Of a stretch of DNA of 64,000 nt, positions 18,221 through 27,197 are shown piece by piece. The position numbers were made by a program, and so were the translations under genes. The notes below the pieces were generated by a model. That model did not search any database. It worked only from the letters and a program-made list of their open reading frames with translations, and was not told where the DNA came from. The stretch is from Pseudomonas sp. Au-Pse12 (GTDB lineage Bacteria > Pseudomonadota > Gammaproteobacteria > Pseudomonadales > Pseudomonadaceae): positions 1 to 64,000 of the forward strand of contig NZ_JAJTTH010000012.1 of the NCBI RefSeq assembly GCF_021341665.1. The letters are read 5' to 3'. Every line of letters begins with the position of its first letter. Positions within the stretch are counted from its first letter, which is position 1.

Positions 18221-19300
18221 ATGCCTCAACCGCGTCCCTATAAAGTTGCACTCAACGGCTACGGCCGGATTGGTCGTTGCGTCTTGCGTGCTCTGTTCGA
18301 GCGAGGGGCTGCGGCCGGGTTCGAGATCGTGGCCATCAACGATCTGGCCGACATGGCCAGTGTCGAATACCTGACACGCTTCGACTCCACCCACGGGCGG
18401 TTTCCCGGTGAGGTGAAGGTCGACGGCGATTGTCTGCATATCAATGGCAACTGCGTGAAAGTACTGCGCAGTGCTACCCCTGAAGGCATCGATTGGGCGT
18501 CCCTGGACGTCGATCTGGTGCTGGAATGCTCCGGTGCCTACCACACCCGCGAAGACGGCCAGCGTTTCCTCGACGCCGGCGCGCCGCGAGTGCTGTTCTC
18601 CCAGCCGATGGCCAGCGAGGCGGATGTCGACGCCACCATCGTCTACGGGGTCAATCAGGATTGCCTGACCGGCGCCGAGCTGCTGGTGTCCAACGCCTCC
18701 TGCACCACCAACTGCGGCGTGCCGCTGTTGCGCCTGCTGGATCAGGCCGTTGGCCTGGAGTACGTGTCGATCACCACCATTCACTCGGCGATGAACGATC
18801 AGCCGGTGATCGACGCCTATCACCACGAAGACCTGCGCCGCACCCGTTCGGCCTTCCAGTCGGTGATTCCGGTGTCCACCGGTCTGGCGCGGGGTATCGA
18901 ACGTCTGTTGCCGGAACTTGCCGGGCGAATCCAGGCCAAAGCAGTGCGGGTGCCGACGGTCAACGTGTCCTGCCTCGATATCACGATGCAGACCGTGAGC
19001 GATACCGACGCCGGCGAGGTCAACCGGATCCTGCGCGAGGCCGCCACCAGCGGTCCGCTCAAGGGCCTGCTGGCCTATACCGAGCTGCCTCACGCCAGCT
19101 GTGATTTCAATCATGACCCCCATTCGGCGATCGTCGATGCCAGTCAGACCCGTGTTTCCGGCCCCCGGCTGGTGAACATCCTGGCCTGGTTCGACAACGA
19201 ATGGGGCTTTGCCAACCGGATGCTGGATGTTGCTGGGCACTACCTTCAAACAGCCACTCCACGCTCTGCCACTAAACTCTCTGTTTCTGAACAACAGTAA
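18221..19300 (+). CDS. epd: D-erythrose-4-phosphate dehydrogenase
   Basis: NAD-dependent dehydrogenase that oxidises erythrose 4-phosphate to 4-phosphoerythronate, the first step of pyridoxal phosphate synthesis by the DXP-dependent route. The 359-residue product has the NGYGRIGRCVLRAL Rossmann motif and the SNASCTTNC active site of the GAPDH superfamily. Epd rather than GAPDH is chosen because of the position between tkt and pgk and the SITTIHSAMNDQPVIDAYHH segment typical of Epd. pgk starts 17 bases downstream. Confidence 0.92.
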   Translation: MPQPRPYKVALNGYGRIGRCVLRALFERGAAAGFEIVAINDLADMASVEYLTRFDSTHGRFPGEVKVDGDCLHINGNCVKVLRSATPEGIDWASLDVDLVLECSGAYHTREDGQRFLDAGAPRVLFSQPMASEADVDATIVYGVNQDCLTGAELLVSNASCTTNCGVPLLRLLDQAVGLEYVSITTIHSAMNDQPVIDAYHHEDLRRTRSAFQSVIPVSTGLARGIERLLPELAGRIQAKAVRVPTVNVSCLDITMQTVSDTDAGEVNRILREAATSGPLKGLLAYTELPHASCDFNHDPHSAIVDASQTRVSGPRLVNILAWFDNEWGFANRMLDVAGHYLQTATPRSATKLSVSEQQ

Positions 19301-19317
19301 CCCAGGAATTGCGACCC

Positions 19318-20481
19318 ATGACCGTGTTGAAGATGACCGACCTCGATCTGCAAGGTAAGCGTGTGCTGATCCGCGAAGACCTCAACGTCCCAGTCAAGGA
19401 CGGTGTTGTCACCAGCGATGCGCGGATCCTGGCTTCGCTGCCGACCATCAAGCTGGCCTTGGAAAAAGGCGCGGCTGTGATGGTCTGCTCGCACCTGGGC
19501 CGCCCGACCGAAGGCGAGTTCTCCGCCGAGAACAGCCTCAAGCCGGTGGCCGATTACCTGAGCCGTGCCCTGGGGCGTGAAGTGCCGCTGGTGGCCGACT
19601 ACCTGGGTGGTGTCGAGGTCAAGGCCGGTGACATCGTGCTGTTCGAGAACGTGCGCTTCAACAAGGGCGAAAAAAAGAACGCCGACGAACTGGCCCAGCA
19701 ATACGCCGCCCTGTGCGACGTGTTCGTGATGGACGCTTTCGGCACCGCGCACCGCGCCGAGGGCTCGACCCACGGCGTGGCCAAGTTCGCCAAAGTGGCC
19801 GCCGCAGGTCCGCTGCTGGCCGCTGAGCTGGATGCGCTGGGCAAGGCCCTGGGCAACCCGGCCAAGCCGATGGCCGCCATCGTTGCCGGTTCTAAGGTGT
19901 CCACCAAGCTGGACGTGCTCAACAGCCTGAGCCAGATCTGCGACCAACTGATCGTGGGTGGCGGCATCGCCAACACCTTCCTCGCTGCTGCCGGGCATCC
20001 GGTGGGCAAATCGCTGTACGAGCCGGACCTGCTGGACACCGCCCGCGCCATCGCCGCCAAGGTCAGCGTGCCGCTGCCAGTGGACGTGGTGGTGGCCAAG
20101 GAGTTCGCCGAGAGCGCCGCGGCTACCGTCAAGCTGATCGCCGAAGTGGCCGCTGACGACATGATCCTCGACATCGGCCCACAGACCGCCGCGCAGTTCG
20201 CCGAGCTGCTGAAGTCCTCCAAGACCATTCTCTGGAACGGTCCGGTGGGCGTGTTCGAATTCGACCAGTTCGGCAACGGCACCCAAGTGCTGGCCCAGGC
20301 CATCGCCGACAGCGCCGCGTTCTCCATCGCGGGCGGTGGCGACACCCTGGCGGCCATCGACAAGTATGGCGTGGCCCAGCAGATCTCCTACATTTCTACC
20401 GGTGGTGGCGCGTTCCTCGAGTTCGTCGAGGGCAAGGTGCTGCCGGCGGTTGAAGTCCTGGAAGCCCGGGCCAAGGCCTGA
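19318..20481 (+). CDS. pgk: Phosphoglycerate kinase
   Basis: Interconverts 1,3-bisphosphoglycerate plus ADP and 3-phosphoglycerate plus ATP. The 387-residue product is standard. RVLIREDLNVPVKDG is the family signature at the N-terminus, and the C-terminal domain has the nucleotide-binding GPVGVFE and GGGDTLAAI motifs. The ATG at 19318 (MTVLKMTDLDLQGKR) is used rather than one three codons upstream, with CCAGGA 10 bases before it. It is cotranscribed with epd. Confidence 0.97.
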   Translation: MTVLKMTDLDLQGKRVLIREDLNVPVKDGVVTSDARILASLPTIKLALEKGAAVMVCSHLGRPTEGEFSAENSLKPVADYLSRALGREVPLVADYLGGVEVKAGDIVLFENVRFNKGEKKNADELAQQYAALCDVFVMDAFGTAHRAEGSTHGVAKFAKVAAAGPLLAAELDALGKALGNPAKPMAAIVAGSKVSTKLDVLNSLSQICDQLIVGGGIANTFLAAAGHPVGKSLYEPDLLDTARAIAAKVSVPLPVDVVVAKEFAESAAATVKLIAEVAADDMILDIGPQTAAQFAELLKSSKTILWNGPVGVFEFDQFGNGTQVLAQAIADSAAFSIAGGGDTLAAIDKYGVAQQISYISTGGGAFLEFVEGKVLPAVEVLEARAKA

Positions 20482-20513
20482 AGCCTCGATTGGCCAGGCA
20501 AAGGAGTGTTCTG

Positions 20514-20735
20514 ATGGTCAAGACGTTGTCATGGTTGATCGCCGTGGGCTTGCTGGCGGGGTGCTCCAGTGCCCCCAAGGCAACGCCCGCGGAGGATGCC
20601 GGCGAGGCGCAGAAAGGCTGTTACCAGGCCGACTGGCAAGCCGAGACGGCGCCCGTGATCAACAAGCGCCTGGGCCCTGAGGGCCTGGAGAAGTACGAGA
20701 CACCGTCAAAGGCCAGGGAACAGGGTTGCCCTTGA
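20514..20735 (+). CDS. Small lipoprotein of unknown function
   Basis: A 73-residue protein with a lipoprotein signal (MVKTLSWLIAVGLLAGC), Ser-Ser after the lipid Cys, and a short hydrophilic mature part of about 56 residues containing two more Cys (GCYQADW and a near-terminal GCP). AAGGAG sits 8 bases before the ATG. It lies between pgk and mliC and is probably read from the pgk transcript. I do not recognise the family. Confidence 0.75.
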   Translation: MVKTLSWLIAVGLLAGCSSAPKATPAEDAGEAQKGCYQADWQAETAPVINKRLGPEGLEKYETPSKAREQGCP

Positions 20736-20795
20736 CGGGTCAGATGGGTTAACGCAACGCGCCGGGGCCTGTGGGCCGCCAGCCGAGGAACATCG

Positions 20796-21125
20796 ATGAA
20801 AGGTTTGATCGCCGTGGCGATGCTGGGCTTGTTGGCCGGTTGCGCCAACTTGAACCTGCTCAAGTCGCCGACCACCGACAACTGGACGACCTGGACCTGC
20901 GACAGCCAGGCCCAGGTGCTGTGGCGCTACACCGACGACAGCCGCAAGGCGGTCGACGTACGCCTGGGCGGTGACGACCAGGTGCGCCGCCTGAAGCTTG
21001 AACCCAGTGGCTCGGGTTCGCTGTACAGCGACGACATGCTGGCGTTCCACGTCAAGGGCGAGGAGGGCCTGGTCTACTGGGTTGCCACCAACGACCTGAT
21101 CGGCCGCGGCTGCAAGGCCATGTAG
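20796..21125 (+). CDS. mliC: MliC-family lysozyme inhibitor lipoprotein
   Basis: A 109-residue lipoprotein (lipobox LLAGC at 12-16) whose mature part, WTCDSQAQVLWRYTD...AVDVRLGG...YSDDMLAFHVKGEEGLVYW, matches the small beta barrel of the MliC/PliC inhibitors of C-type lysozyme. The conserved Cys near the start (TWTC) and end (GRGCKAM) would form the fold's disulfide. These proteins sit in the outer membrane facing the periplasm and protect peptidoglycan from host lysozyme. The inhibitory Ser/Lys loop is only loosely matched, so activity is inferred. Confidence 0.82.
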   Translation: MKGLIAVAMLGLLAGCANLNLLKSPTTDNWTTWTCDSQAQVLWRYTDDSRKAVDVRLGGDDQVRRLKLEPSGSGSLYSDDMLAFHVKGEEGLVYWVATNDLIGRGCKAM

Positions 21126-21194
21126 GCGCTGGCTTGCCAGCGAAGGTGGCCTTGATCTGTGAGGCCCTTTCGCCGGCACGCCGGCTCCTGCGAG
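21123..21194. repeat. REP doublet (GCTGGCTTGCCAGCGA / GCCGGCACGCCGGCTCCTG)
   Basis: Two inverted REP-like units separated by about 25 bases begin at the mliC stop codon, upstream of fba. Confidence 0.7.
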
Positions 21195-21323
21195 GCGCCA
21201 CGGATTTAGTTGTAACGGACAGAACAGAGCGGGCTGACCCCCGATCTGCAATCACTTGAATAGCAGTCGCCGCTACGGCAGGCTTGCACGATTAACGACC
21301 CTCGACCGGGAGAGACACACACA

Positions 21324-22388
21324 ATGGCACTCATCAGCATGCGCCAGATGCTGGACCACGCAGCCGAATTCGGCTACGGCGTTCCAGCCTTCAACGTCAA
21401 CAACCTTGAGCAGATGCGCGCCATCATGGAAGCCGCTGACAAGACTGACTCCCCGGTGATCGTCCAGGCTTCGGCCGGCGCCCGCAAATACGCCGGTGCA
21501 CCGTTCCTGCGCCACCTGATCCTGGCTGCCATCGAAGAGTTCCCGCATATCCCGGTGTGCATGCACCAGGACCACGGCACCAGCCCCGATGTGTGCCAGC
21601 GTTCCATTCAGCTGGGCTTTTCCTCGGTCATGATGGACGGCTCGCTGGGCGAAGACGGCAAGACCCCGACCGACTACGAATACAACGTGCGCGTCACCCA
21701 GCAGACCGTGGCCATGGCCCACGCCTGCGGCGTGTCGGTGGAAGGCGAGCTGGGCTGCCTGGGTTCCCTGGAAACCGGCATGGCCGGTGAAGAAGACGGC
21801 ATCGGCGCCGAAGGCGTGCTGGATCACAGCCAGATGCTGACCGACCCGGAAGAAGCCGCGGACTTCGTCAAGAAGACCCAGGTCGACGCCCTGGCCATCG
21901 CCATCGGCACCAGCCACGGCGCCTACAAGTTCACCAAGCCGCCTACCGGCGACGTGCTGGCCATCGACCGCATCAAGGAAATCCACAAGCGCATCCCCAA
22001 CACCCACCTGGTGATGCACGGTTCGTCTTCGGTTCCGCAAGAGTGGCTGGCGATCATCAACCAGTACGGCGGCGACATCAAAGAAACCTACGGCGTGCCG
22101 GTTGAAGAAATCGTCGAAGGCATCAAGTACGGCGTGCGCAAGGTCAACATCGACACCGACCTGCGCCTGGCGTCCACCGGTGCCATGCGCCGCCTGATGG
22201 CCACCAACCCGAGCGAATTCGACCCGCGTAAATTCTTCGGTGCGACCGTCACCGCCATGCGCGATGTGTGCATTGCCCGTTACGAAGCCTTCGGTACTGC
22301 CGGCAACGCTTCGAAGATCAAGCCGATCTCCCTGGAAGCGATGTTCCAGCGCTACCTCAAGGGCGAGCTGAACGCCAAGGTCAACTAA
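21324..22388 (+). CDS. fba: Fructose-bisphosphate aldolase, class II
   Basis: Zinc-dependent aldolase that joins or splits dihydroxyacetone phosphate and glyceraldehyde 3-phosphate; mainly gluconeogenic in Pseudomonas. The 354-residue product shows the zinc-site segment VCMHQDHGTSPD, the GSLGEDGKTPTDYEYNV region and LVMHGSSSVPQEW, all typical of the class II Calvin-type subgroup. A strong terminator follows at 22406. It has its own upstream gap of about 200 bases containing a REP doublet, so it may have its own promoter. Confidence 0.97.
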   Translation: MALISMRQMLDHAAEFGYGVPAFNVNNLEQMRAIMEAADKTDSPVIVQASAGARKYAGAPFLRHLILAAIEEFPHIPVCMHQDHGTSPDVCQRSIQLGFSSVMMDGSLGEDGKTPTDYEYNVRVTQQTVAMAHACGVSVEGELGCLGSLETGMAGEEDGIGAEGVLDHSQMLTDPEEAADFVKKTQVDALAIAIGTSHGAYKFTKPPTGDVLAIDRIKEIHKRIPNTHLVMHGSSSVPQEWLAIINQYGGDIKETYGVPVEEIVEGIKYGVRKVNIDTDLRLASTGAMRRLMATNPSEFDPRKFFGATVTAMRDVCIARYEAFGTAGNASKIKPISLEAMFQRYLKGELNAKVN

Positions 22389-22405
22389 GCCTTAGCGCCC
22401 CTTCG

Positions 22406-22434
22406 AAAAAGCCCGCAGCGATGCGGGCTTTTTT
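22406..22434 (+). terminator. Terminator of fba
   Basis: GCCCGCA-GCGA-TGCGGGC is followed by TTTTTT on the plus strand; A residues upstream make it potentially bidirectional. Confidence 0.92.
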
Positions 22435-22474
22435 GTGCCCGCCATTCCTGCCTTCGCCGGCAAGAGGAGGGTGT

Positions 22475-23146
22475 TCAGATTTTGTTGTGGTCGATGTCCA
22501 GCTTGGAAAAGGTCACCTTGCCGCCTTCGCTGGTGTAGCCGGTGTTGTCCTGTACGTAGACCCCGGCCTTGAAGTACAGCGGTTTGTTGCGCCAGCTCGC
22601 GCTCAGTTGGCTGTCCCACTGGTAGCCGGCGGCGCTGATGCCCAGGGCGCCGCCCGGGCTGAGGTGGATCAGGTAGGAAAACTCCCGGTTCATGGGGACG
22701 TTCTCGGCGATGCTGATGACGCGGCCTTCCTTGTCATCCGGGTGCAGGCGCACCTTGGCCACGATGTTGCCGCTGCCCTTGCTGGTCTTGTACTGGTACT
22801 CGACCTTCACCAGGGGCTTGGTGCTGTTGTAGGCGTGGATCTGGCCGATGACGACCTTGCCCGACGAGGGCACCTGATTCACCGCCAGGGTCGCGTACAG
22901 CAGGTTGTCGGCTTCGGGGTAGGTCCAGTTGCGCAAGGTGCCGTTGGCATAGGTTTCGCGCAGCTCGGTGCGCGGGTAGATGGCGTTCTCGGTTTTCGAG
23001 CCGGTGACCGGGGACCAGAAGAACAGAGTGCCGGTGTCGGAGTGGAAATACCGGTCCTTGAAACCCTTGACCAGGGTTGGGGTGTCAATGGTTGTCGGGG
23101 GGCTGCCGACAGGAATGCTGAGGTTCCAGGTTGCCAGGTCGATCAT
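22475..23146 (-). CDS. PL7-family alginate lyase
   Basis: A 223-residue polysaccharide lyase. The three PL7 consensus blocks are visible: RTELRE (in YPRTELRETYA), QIH (in VIGQIHAY), and YFKAGVYVQ near the C-terminus; their Arg, Gln/His and Tyr build the active cleft of known enzymes that cleave alginate by beta-elimination. Unlike AlgL or most secreted PL7 enzymes there is no signal peptide: the protein begins MIDLATWNLSIPVG, directly with the catalytic domain. It stands alone, with no alginate biosynthesis genes nearby. It is convergent with fba. Confidence 0.88.
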   Translation of the reverse strand: MIDLATWNLSIPVGSPPTTIDTPTLVKGFKDRYFHSDTGTLFFWSPVTGSKTENAIYPRTELRETYANGTLRNWTYPEADNLLYATLAVNQVPSSGKVVIGQIHAYNSTKPLVKVEYQYKTSKGSGNIVAKVRLHPDDKEGRVISIAENVPMNREFSYLIHLSPGGALGISAAGYQWDSQLSASWRNKPLYFKAGVYVQDNTGYTSEGGKVTFSKLDIDHNKI

Positions 23147-23465
23147 GGTCGCTGATTCCGCAAGGGCGTGGCTGGTGCAGGTTGCCGAAGGCTTTAGCCT
23201 GCGCTTCTTAGGGCGTCTTTATAGCTCAGAAGCGGCCGCTGGAGGGCTCCGTATGGCGGATATATGACGTCAGCAAAATGTCGAAATGCCATCTATCGCG
23301 GCTTTTATGCGGCAAATCTGTGACCGTTAGTCGGGAGTCGAGTCCATTGACGAAGTGATGGCGTGATGACAGCTACTGCTTTTGAGGATCCGGGTCTAGA
23401 GTGATTCCATAATCTTTGTCAGGTTTTCACACCAGTTCAGTCTTATTACAGACAAGAGAAGCAGC
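23147..23465. other. 319-base divergent promoter region, no gene
   Basis: Lies between the alginate lyase gene and the GGDEF-EAL gene. It is AT-richer than its neighbours near 23215-23300 (for example TTTATAGCTC and GGATATATGACG). No operator or small gene could be recognised. Confidence 0.4.
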
Positions 23466-25589
23466 ATGGAATGCGTGCAACCAGAGGCAGCCGAAGGCCA
23501 CTCTACTCTTCTGATCGTCGATGACTATCCTGAAAACCTGCTGAGCATGCGCGCATTGTTGCAGCGCCAGGATTGGCAGGTGATGACCGCCGCCTCGGGG
23601 ATCGAAGCCCTCGGCCTGTTGCTTGAGCATGAAGTGGACCTGGTCCTGCTGGACGTGCAGATGCCTGGCATGGATGGTTTCGAAGTGGCTCGGTTGATGC
23701 GCGGCAGCCAGCGTACCCGGCTGACCCCGATCATCTTCCTGACCGCGAACGAACAGTCCCAGGACGCTGTGATCAAGGGCTATGCCAGCGGTGCGGTGGA
23801 CTATCTGTTCAAGCCTTTCGACCCGCAGATCCTCAAGCCCAAGGTCCAGGCCCTGCTGGAGCATCAGCGCAATCGCCGGGCCCTGCAGCACCTGAGCCAC
23901 GATCTGGAAGTGGCGCGAGCGTTCAATGCTTCGGTGCTGGACAACGCCGCCGAAGGCATCCTGGTGGTGGACGAGGACGGCCGTGTGCGTTTCGCCAACC
24001 CGGCGGTCTCGCGTCTGCTCAACGCCCAGGTCAAGGAGCTGGAAGGCTCGGCCTTTCTCGACTACCTGCAAAAGCCCCACGTTCCCAGCTGGAGTGACTC
24101 CGAGCTCTACGCCTGCTATCGCCGAGGGGAAACCTTCCGCCTGCACGACGCCCTGTTGCGCACCGTGCCGGGCCAGCAGATCAGTGTGGCGCTGTCCTGC
24201 GCGCCGTTGCCCAGTGAGCAGAAGGCGATGGTGGTCACCCTGCTGGACATGTCCGAAGTGCGCCACCTGCATCAGCAGCTGGAATACCAGGCCGTGACCG
24301 ACCCGCTGACCGGCCTGCTCAACCGCCGTGGCTTCTACCAGACCGTCGAGAGCATCCTGCTGCGCAGCGACCGTTCGGGAAAGACCCTGGTCCTGCTCTA
24401 TCTGGATCTCGACGGCTTCAAGCGGGTCAATGATTCCCTGGGGCATGACATCGGCGACCGGGTGCTGCGTTGGGTGTCCGAACAACTGAAGGAGTGCCTG
24501 CATTCTTTCGACATTCTCGGGCGCATGGGCGGCGATGAATTCACTGCATTGCTGGAGCTGAGCTTTCCCGAGCAGGCGGCGAAAGTCGCCGAGCGGCTGA
24601 TCGAGCGGCTGTCCATCACCCAGCAGATCGATGGCCTGGAAGTGGTGCTCGGGGCCAGTATCGGCATTGCCATCTATCCCGACTGCGGCTCGAATCTGGA
24701 CGGCCTGTTGCGCGCCGCGGATGTCGCCATGTATGAAGCCAAGCGCGCCGGCCGCCAGCAGTACCGCTACTACGACCATGAGATGAATGGCCGCGCGCGT
24801 TCCCGGCTGATGCTCGAGGAAAGCGTGCGCAGCGCGGTCGAGCGCAAGGAGTTCACCCTGGTCTATCAGCCTCAGGTGGCGATCGCCGATGGGCGTTTGC
24901 GCGGCTTTGAAGCCTTGCTGCGCTGGCGTCATCCCAGCGTTGGCGATGTGCCGCCGGGCTTGTTCCTGCCCTTGCTTGAAGAGGCGCGGCTGATCAGTCG
25001 CCTGGGCAGTTGGATCTATCAACAGGGCGCGGCCCAGCGCAAGGACTGGGAACAAGTGTTCAACCCGGAGCTGGTGCTCGGCGTCAGCCTCAGCGCCACC
25101 CAGTTCGGCATGCCCAACCTGGTGGCCGAGTTGCGCCAGGTGTTGTTGCGCTATGGCCTGCAACCGCGCCAGCTGGAAGTGGAGGTCACCGAGGCCGCCT
25201 TGACCCATAACCTGGACGAGACCCGCAAGCAACTGCAGCAACTGCATCAACTGGGGGTGCGGGTGGCCCTGGATGACTTCGGCTCGGGCAGCTGCTGCCT
25301 GGCCTACTTGCGCGACCTGCAACTGGATACCCTCAAGCTCGACCGGCACCTGATCGCCCGGCTGCTGACCTCGCCACGGGACGCCGCCATCGCTCGCTGC
25401 GTGATCGACCTGTGCAATCAGTTCAACCTGCTGGTCATCGCCGAGGGCGTGGAAACCCTCGAGCAATACGAATGGCTCAAGGCCAACGGCTGCGAGTATG
25501 TGCAGGGTTTCCTGGTGGCTCGCCCGCTGACCGCCAACACCGCCAGCCAGTTTGCCCAGCCGTTTGACTGGAGCGCGCTACAGGCCTGA
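23466..25589 (+). CDS. Response regulator with PAS, GGDEF and EAL domains
   Basis: A 707-residue soluble c-di-GMP protein. Residues 10-130 are a receiver domain with the acidic pair VDD, phosphoacceptor Asp63 in LLDVQMPGMDG and the conserved Lys in LFKPFD. A PAS domain follows (about 150-270). The GGDEF domain has an intact GGDEF at 355-359, and the EAL domain starts with EAL at 482-484 and keeps the later DDFGSG and IAEGVET motifs. Both diguanylate cyclase and phosphodiesterase activities are therefore possible; which dominates cannot be told. No cognate histidine kinase is adjacent. Confidence 0.93.
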   Translation: MECVQPEAAEGHSTLLIVDDYPENLLSMRALLQRQDWQVMTAASGIEALGLLLEHEVDLVLLDVQMPGMDGFEVARLMRGSQRTRLTPIIFLTANEQSQDAVIKGYASGAVDYLFKPFDPQILKPKVQALLEHQRNRRALQHLSHDLEVARAFNASVLDNAAEGILVVDEDGRVRFANPAVSRLLNAQVKELEGSAFLDYLQKPHVPSWSDSELYACYRRGETFRLHDALLRTVPGQQISVALSCAPLPSEQKAMVVTLLDMSEVRHLHQQLEYQAVTDPLTGLLNRRGFYQTVESILLRSDRSGKTLVLLYLDLDGFKRVNDSLGHDIGDRVLRWVSEQLKECLHSFDILGRMGGDEFTALLELSFPEQAAKVAERLIERLSITQQIDGLEVVLGASIGIAIYPDCGSNLDGLLRAADVAMYEAKRAGRQQYRYYDHEMNGRARSRLMLEESVRSAVERKEFTLVYQPQVAIADGRLRGFEALLRWRHPSVGDVPPGLFLPLLEEARLISRLGSWIYQQGAAQRKDWEQVFNPELVLGVSLSATQFGMPNLVAELRQVLLRYGLQPRQLEVEVTEAALTHNLDETRKQLQQLHQLGVRVALDDFGSGSCCLAYLRDLQLDTLKLDRHLIARLLTSPRDAAIARCVIDLCNQFNLLVIAEGVETLEQYEWLKANGCEYVQGFLVARPLTANTASQFAQPFDWSALQA

Positions 25590-25631
25590 ATTCGCTACAC
25601 TGGCGCCCTTTACGCCTTGCGTTGCCCCTTC

Positions 25632-26144
25632 ATGACCGCACTCAAATACCTCCAGGCCTATCCCGTCGCCTTGCAGCAGCAAGTGCGTCAGTTGATCGCT
25701 GAACAGCGCCTGGGCGATTACCTGAGCCAGCGTTACCCGGGCAGGCACGCGGTGCAGAGCGACAAGGCGTTGTACAGCTACGCTCTGGAGTTGAAGCAGG
25801 AATACCTGCGCAATGCGCCAGCCATCGACAAGGTGCTGTTCGACAACCGCCTGGACCTGACCCACCGTGCCCTGGGCCTGCACACCACGGTGTCCCGGGT
25901 GCAGGGCGGCAAGCTCAAGGCCAAGAAAGAGATCCGCATCGCCTCGCTGTTCAAGGAGGCGGCGCCGGAGTTCTTGCGGATGATCGTGGTGCACGAACTG
26001 GCGCACTTCAAGGAATCCGATCACAACAAGGCGTTCTACAAGCTCTGCGAGCATATGCTGCCGGGCTATCACCAGCTGGAATTCGACCTGCGGGTCTACC
26101 TGACCTGGCGCGACCTGCAAGCCAGGCCGGGATCGGCGGATTAA
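25632..26144 (+). CDS. YgjP-type metallopeptidase-domain protein
   Basis: A 170-residue cytoplasmic protein of the YgjP/DUF45 group. The zinc motif HELAHFKESDH (HExxH followed by His) is near residue 125, with WLxxR-like contacts after it (DLRVYLTWRDL). The start at 25632 (MTALKYLQAYP) is preferred to one five codons upstream. Family members are annotated as putative zinc peptidases; E. coli YgjP has been reported to act on UTP. The real substrate is unknown. Confidence 0.8.
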   Translation: MTALKYLQAYPVALQQQVRQLIAEQRLGDYLSQRYPGRHAVQSDKALYSYALELKQEYLRNAPAIDKVLFDNRLDLTHRALGLHTTVSRVQGGKLKAKKEIRIASLFKEAAPEFLRMIVVHELAHFKESDHNKAFYKLCEHMLPGYHQLEFDLRVYLTWRDLQARPGSAD

Positions 26145-26167
26145 CCCCTGAACACAAGGAGTGGGCG

Positions 26168-26464
26168 ATGGATGTGAGCAAGACCAAGAGCAGTTTCTAC
26201 CGCCGCCTGTATGTGGCGTACCTGATCGACAGCGGCCTGGCCAGCAGCGTGCCGGCGCTCACCGAAGTCACCGGCATGCCGCGGCGCACCGCCCAGGACA
26301 CCATCGCCGCCCTGGCGGACCTGGATATCCTCTGCGAGTTCGAGCAGCAGGACGGCGCGCGCAACCATGCCGGGCGCTATCGGATTCACAACTGGGGCGC
26401 CATCGACAAGGGCTGGATCGAGCCCAACCTGCGGCAGATCAAGGCCGTGCTGGGCTATCCCTGA
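26168..26464 (+). CDS. Small winged-helix DNA-binding protein
   Basis: A 98-residue protein with a helix-turn-helix (SSVPALTEVTGMPRRTAQDT then IAALADLDILCEFE) and a wing, resembling the HTH_43-type stand-alone winged helix. It starts 23 bases after the YgjP-type gene, with AAGGAG before its ATG, so the two are probably cotranscribed. Target unknown. Confidence 0.75.
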   Translation: MDVSKTKSSFYRRLYVAYLIDSGLASSVPALTEVTGMPRRTAQDTIAALADLDILCEFEQQDGARNHAGRYRIHNWGAIDKGWIEPNLRQIKAVLGYP

Positions 26465-26467
26465 GGC

Positions 26468-26920
26468 TCAGGGCCGGCGCATGCCGATGTGCGGAATATC
26501 GTCTTCCAGGTATTCCTCGCCCGCCACCACGAAACCGTAGCGGCTGTAGTAGGCCTGCAAGTGAGCCTGGGCCGAGAGGTAGATCGGGGTTTCGGGCCAA
26601 TGCCGTTCGGCCTGCTTCAGTGCCTGTTCCATCAGGGTGTGGCCCAGCCCCTGGCCACGTGCCTGTTCAGCGATGACCACGCGGCCAATGACCACGTCAC
26701 CGCCCTGGGAGATGGGGTCCAGCAGGCGCAGGTAAGCCACTAGCCGGTCACCGTCCCAGGCCATCAGGTGGCAGGTATCGCCTTCCAGGTCACGGCCGTC
26801 GACCTCTTGATAGGGGCATTTCTGTTCCACGACAAAGACTTCGGTGCGCAATTGCAGAATCGCGTACAACTGCTCCTTGCCCAAGTCGGTGTGATGCTTG
26901 CAGACCCATTCGATGGTCAT
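26468..26920 (-). CDS. elaA: GNAT acetyltransferase ElaA
   Basis: A 150-residue N-acetyltransferase. The sequence YAILQLRTEVFVVEQKCPYQEVDG is the ElaA signature, and the acetyl-CoA loop is VIAEQARGQGLGHTLM (R-G-x-G-L-G). Acceptor substrate unknown. Convergent with the winged-helix gene, with only 3 bases between the stop codons. Confidence 0.88.
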   Translation of the reverse strand: MTIEWVCKHHTDLGKEQLYAILQLRTEVFVVEQKCPYQEVDGRDLEGDTCHLMAWDGDRLVAYLRLLDPISQGGDVVIGRVVIAEQARGQGLGHTLMEQALKQAERHWPETPIYLSAQAHLQAYYSRYGFVVAGEEYLEDDIPHIGMRRP

Positions 26921-27197
26921 TTTTTTATCCTGTATTGAAGGCTGCGCGAAATAGTAAGCACATCGCTTCGGGATGTCTTGTCGGCAGTCACGGAGAAATT
27001 GTTTCTGTGAGTTAGGTCAAAATGCCATTACTCAGCTCACTGGTATTTGCCTTCTTTGTGTAATCTGTTTTCCAGGCCTGTGCATGAGTTCGGATGAGCT
27101 AATGTTAGGATCTGGGCCGACCTGCACCGAGCAGGCCGTAACCCTTGAGTGTGGGCTGGAACGCGCCGGGCCCTGGGCCCGCTAAGGATCTATTAGC

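Noticed and set aside
18221..19300. Glyceraldehyde-3-phosphate dehydrogenase (gap)
   Set aside because: Same superfamily active site, but the tkt-epd-pgk context and family-specific segments fit erythrose-4-phosphate dehydrogenase better.
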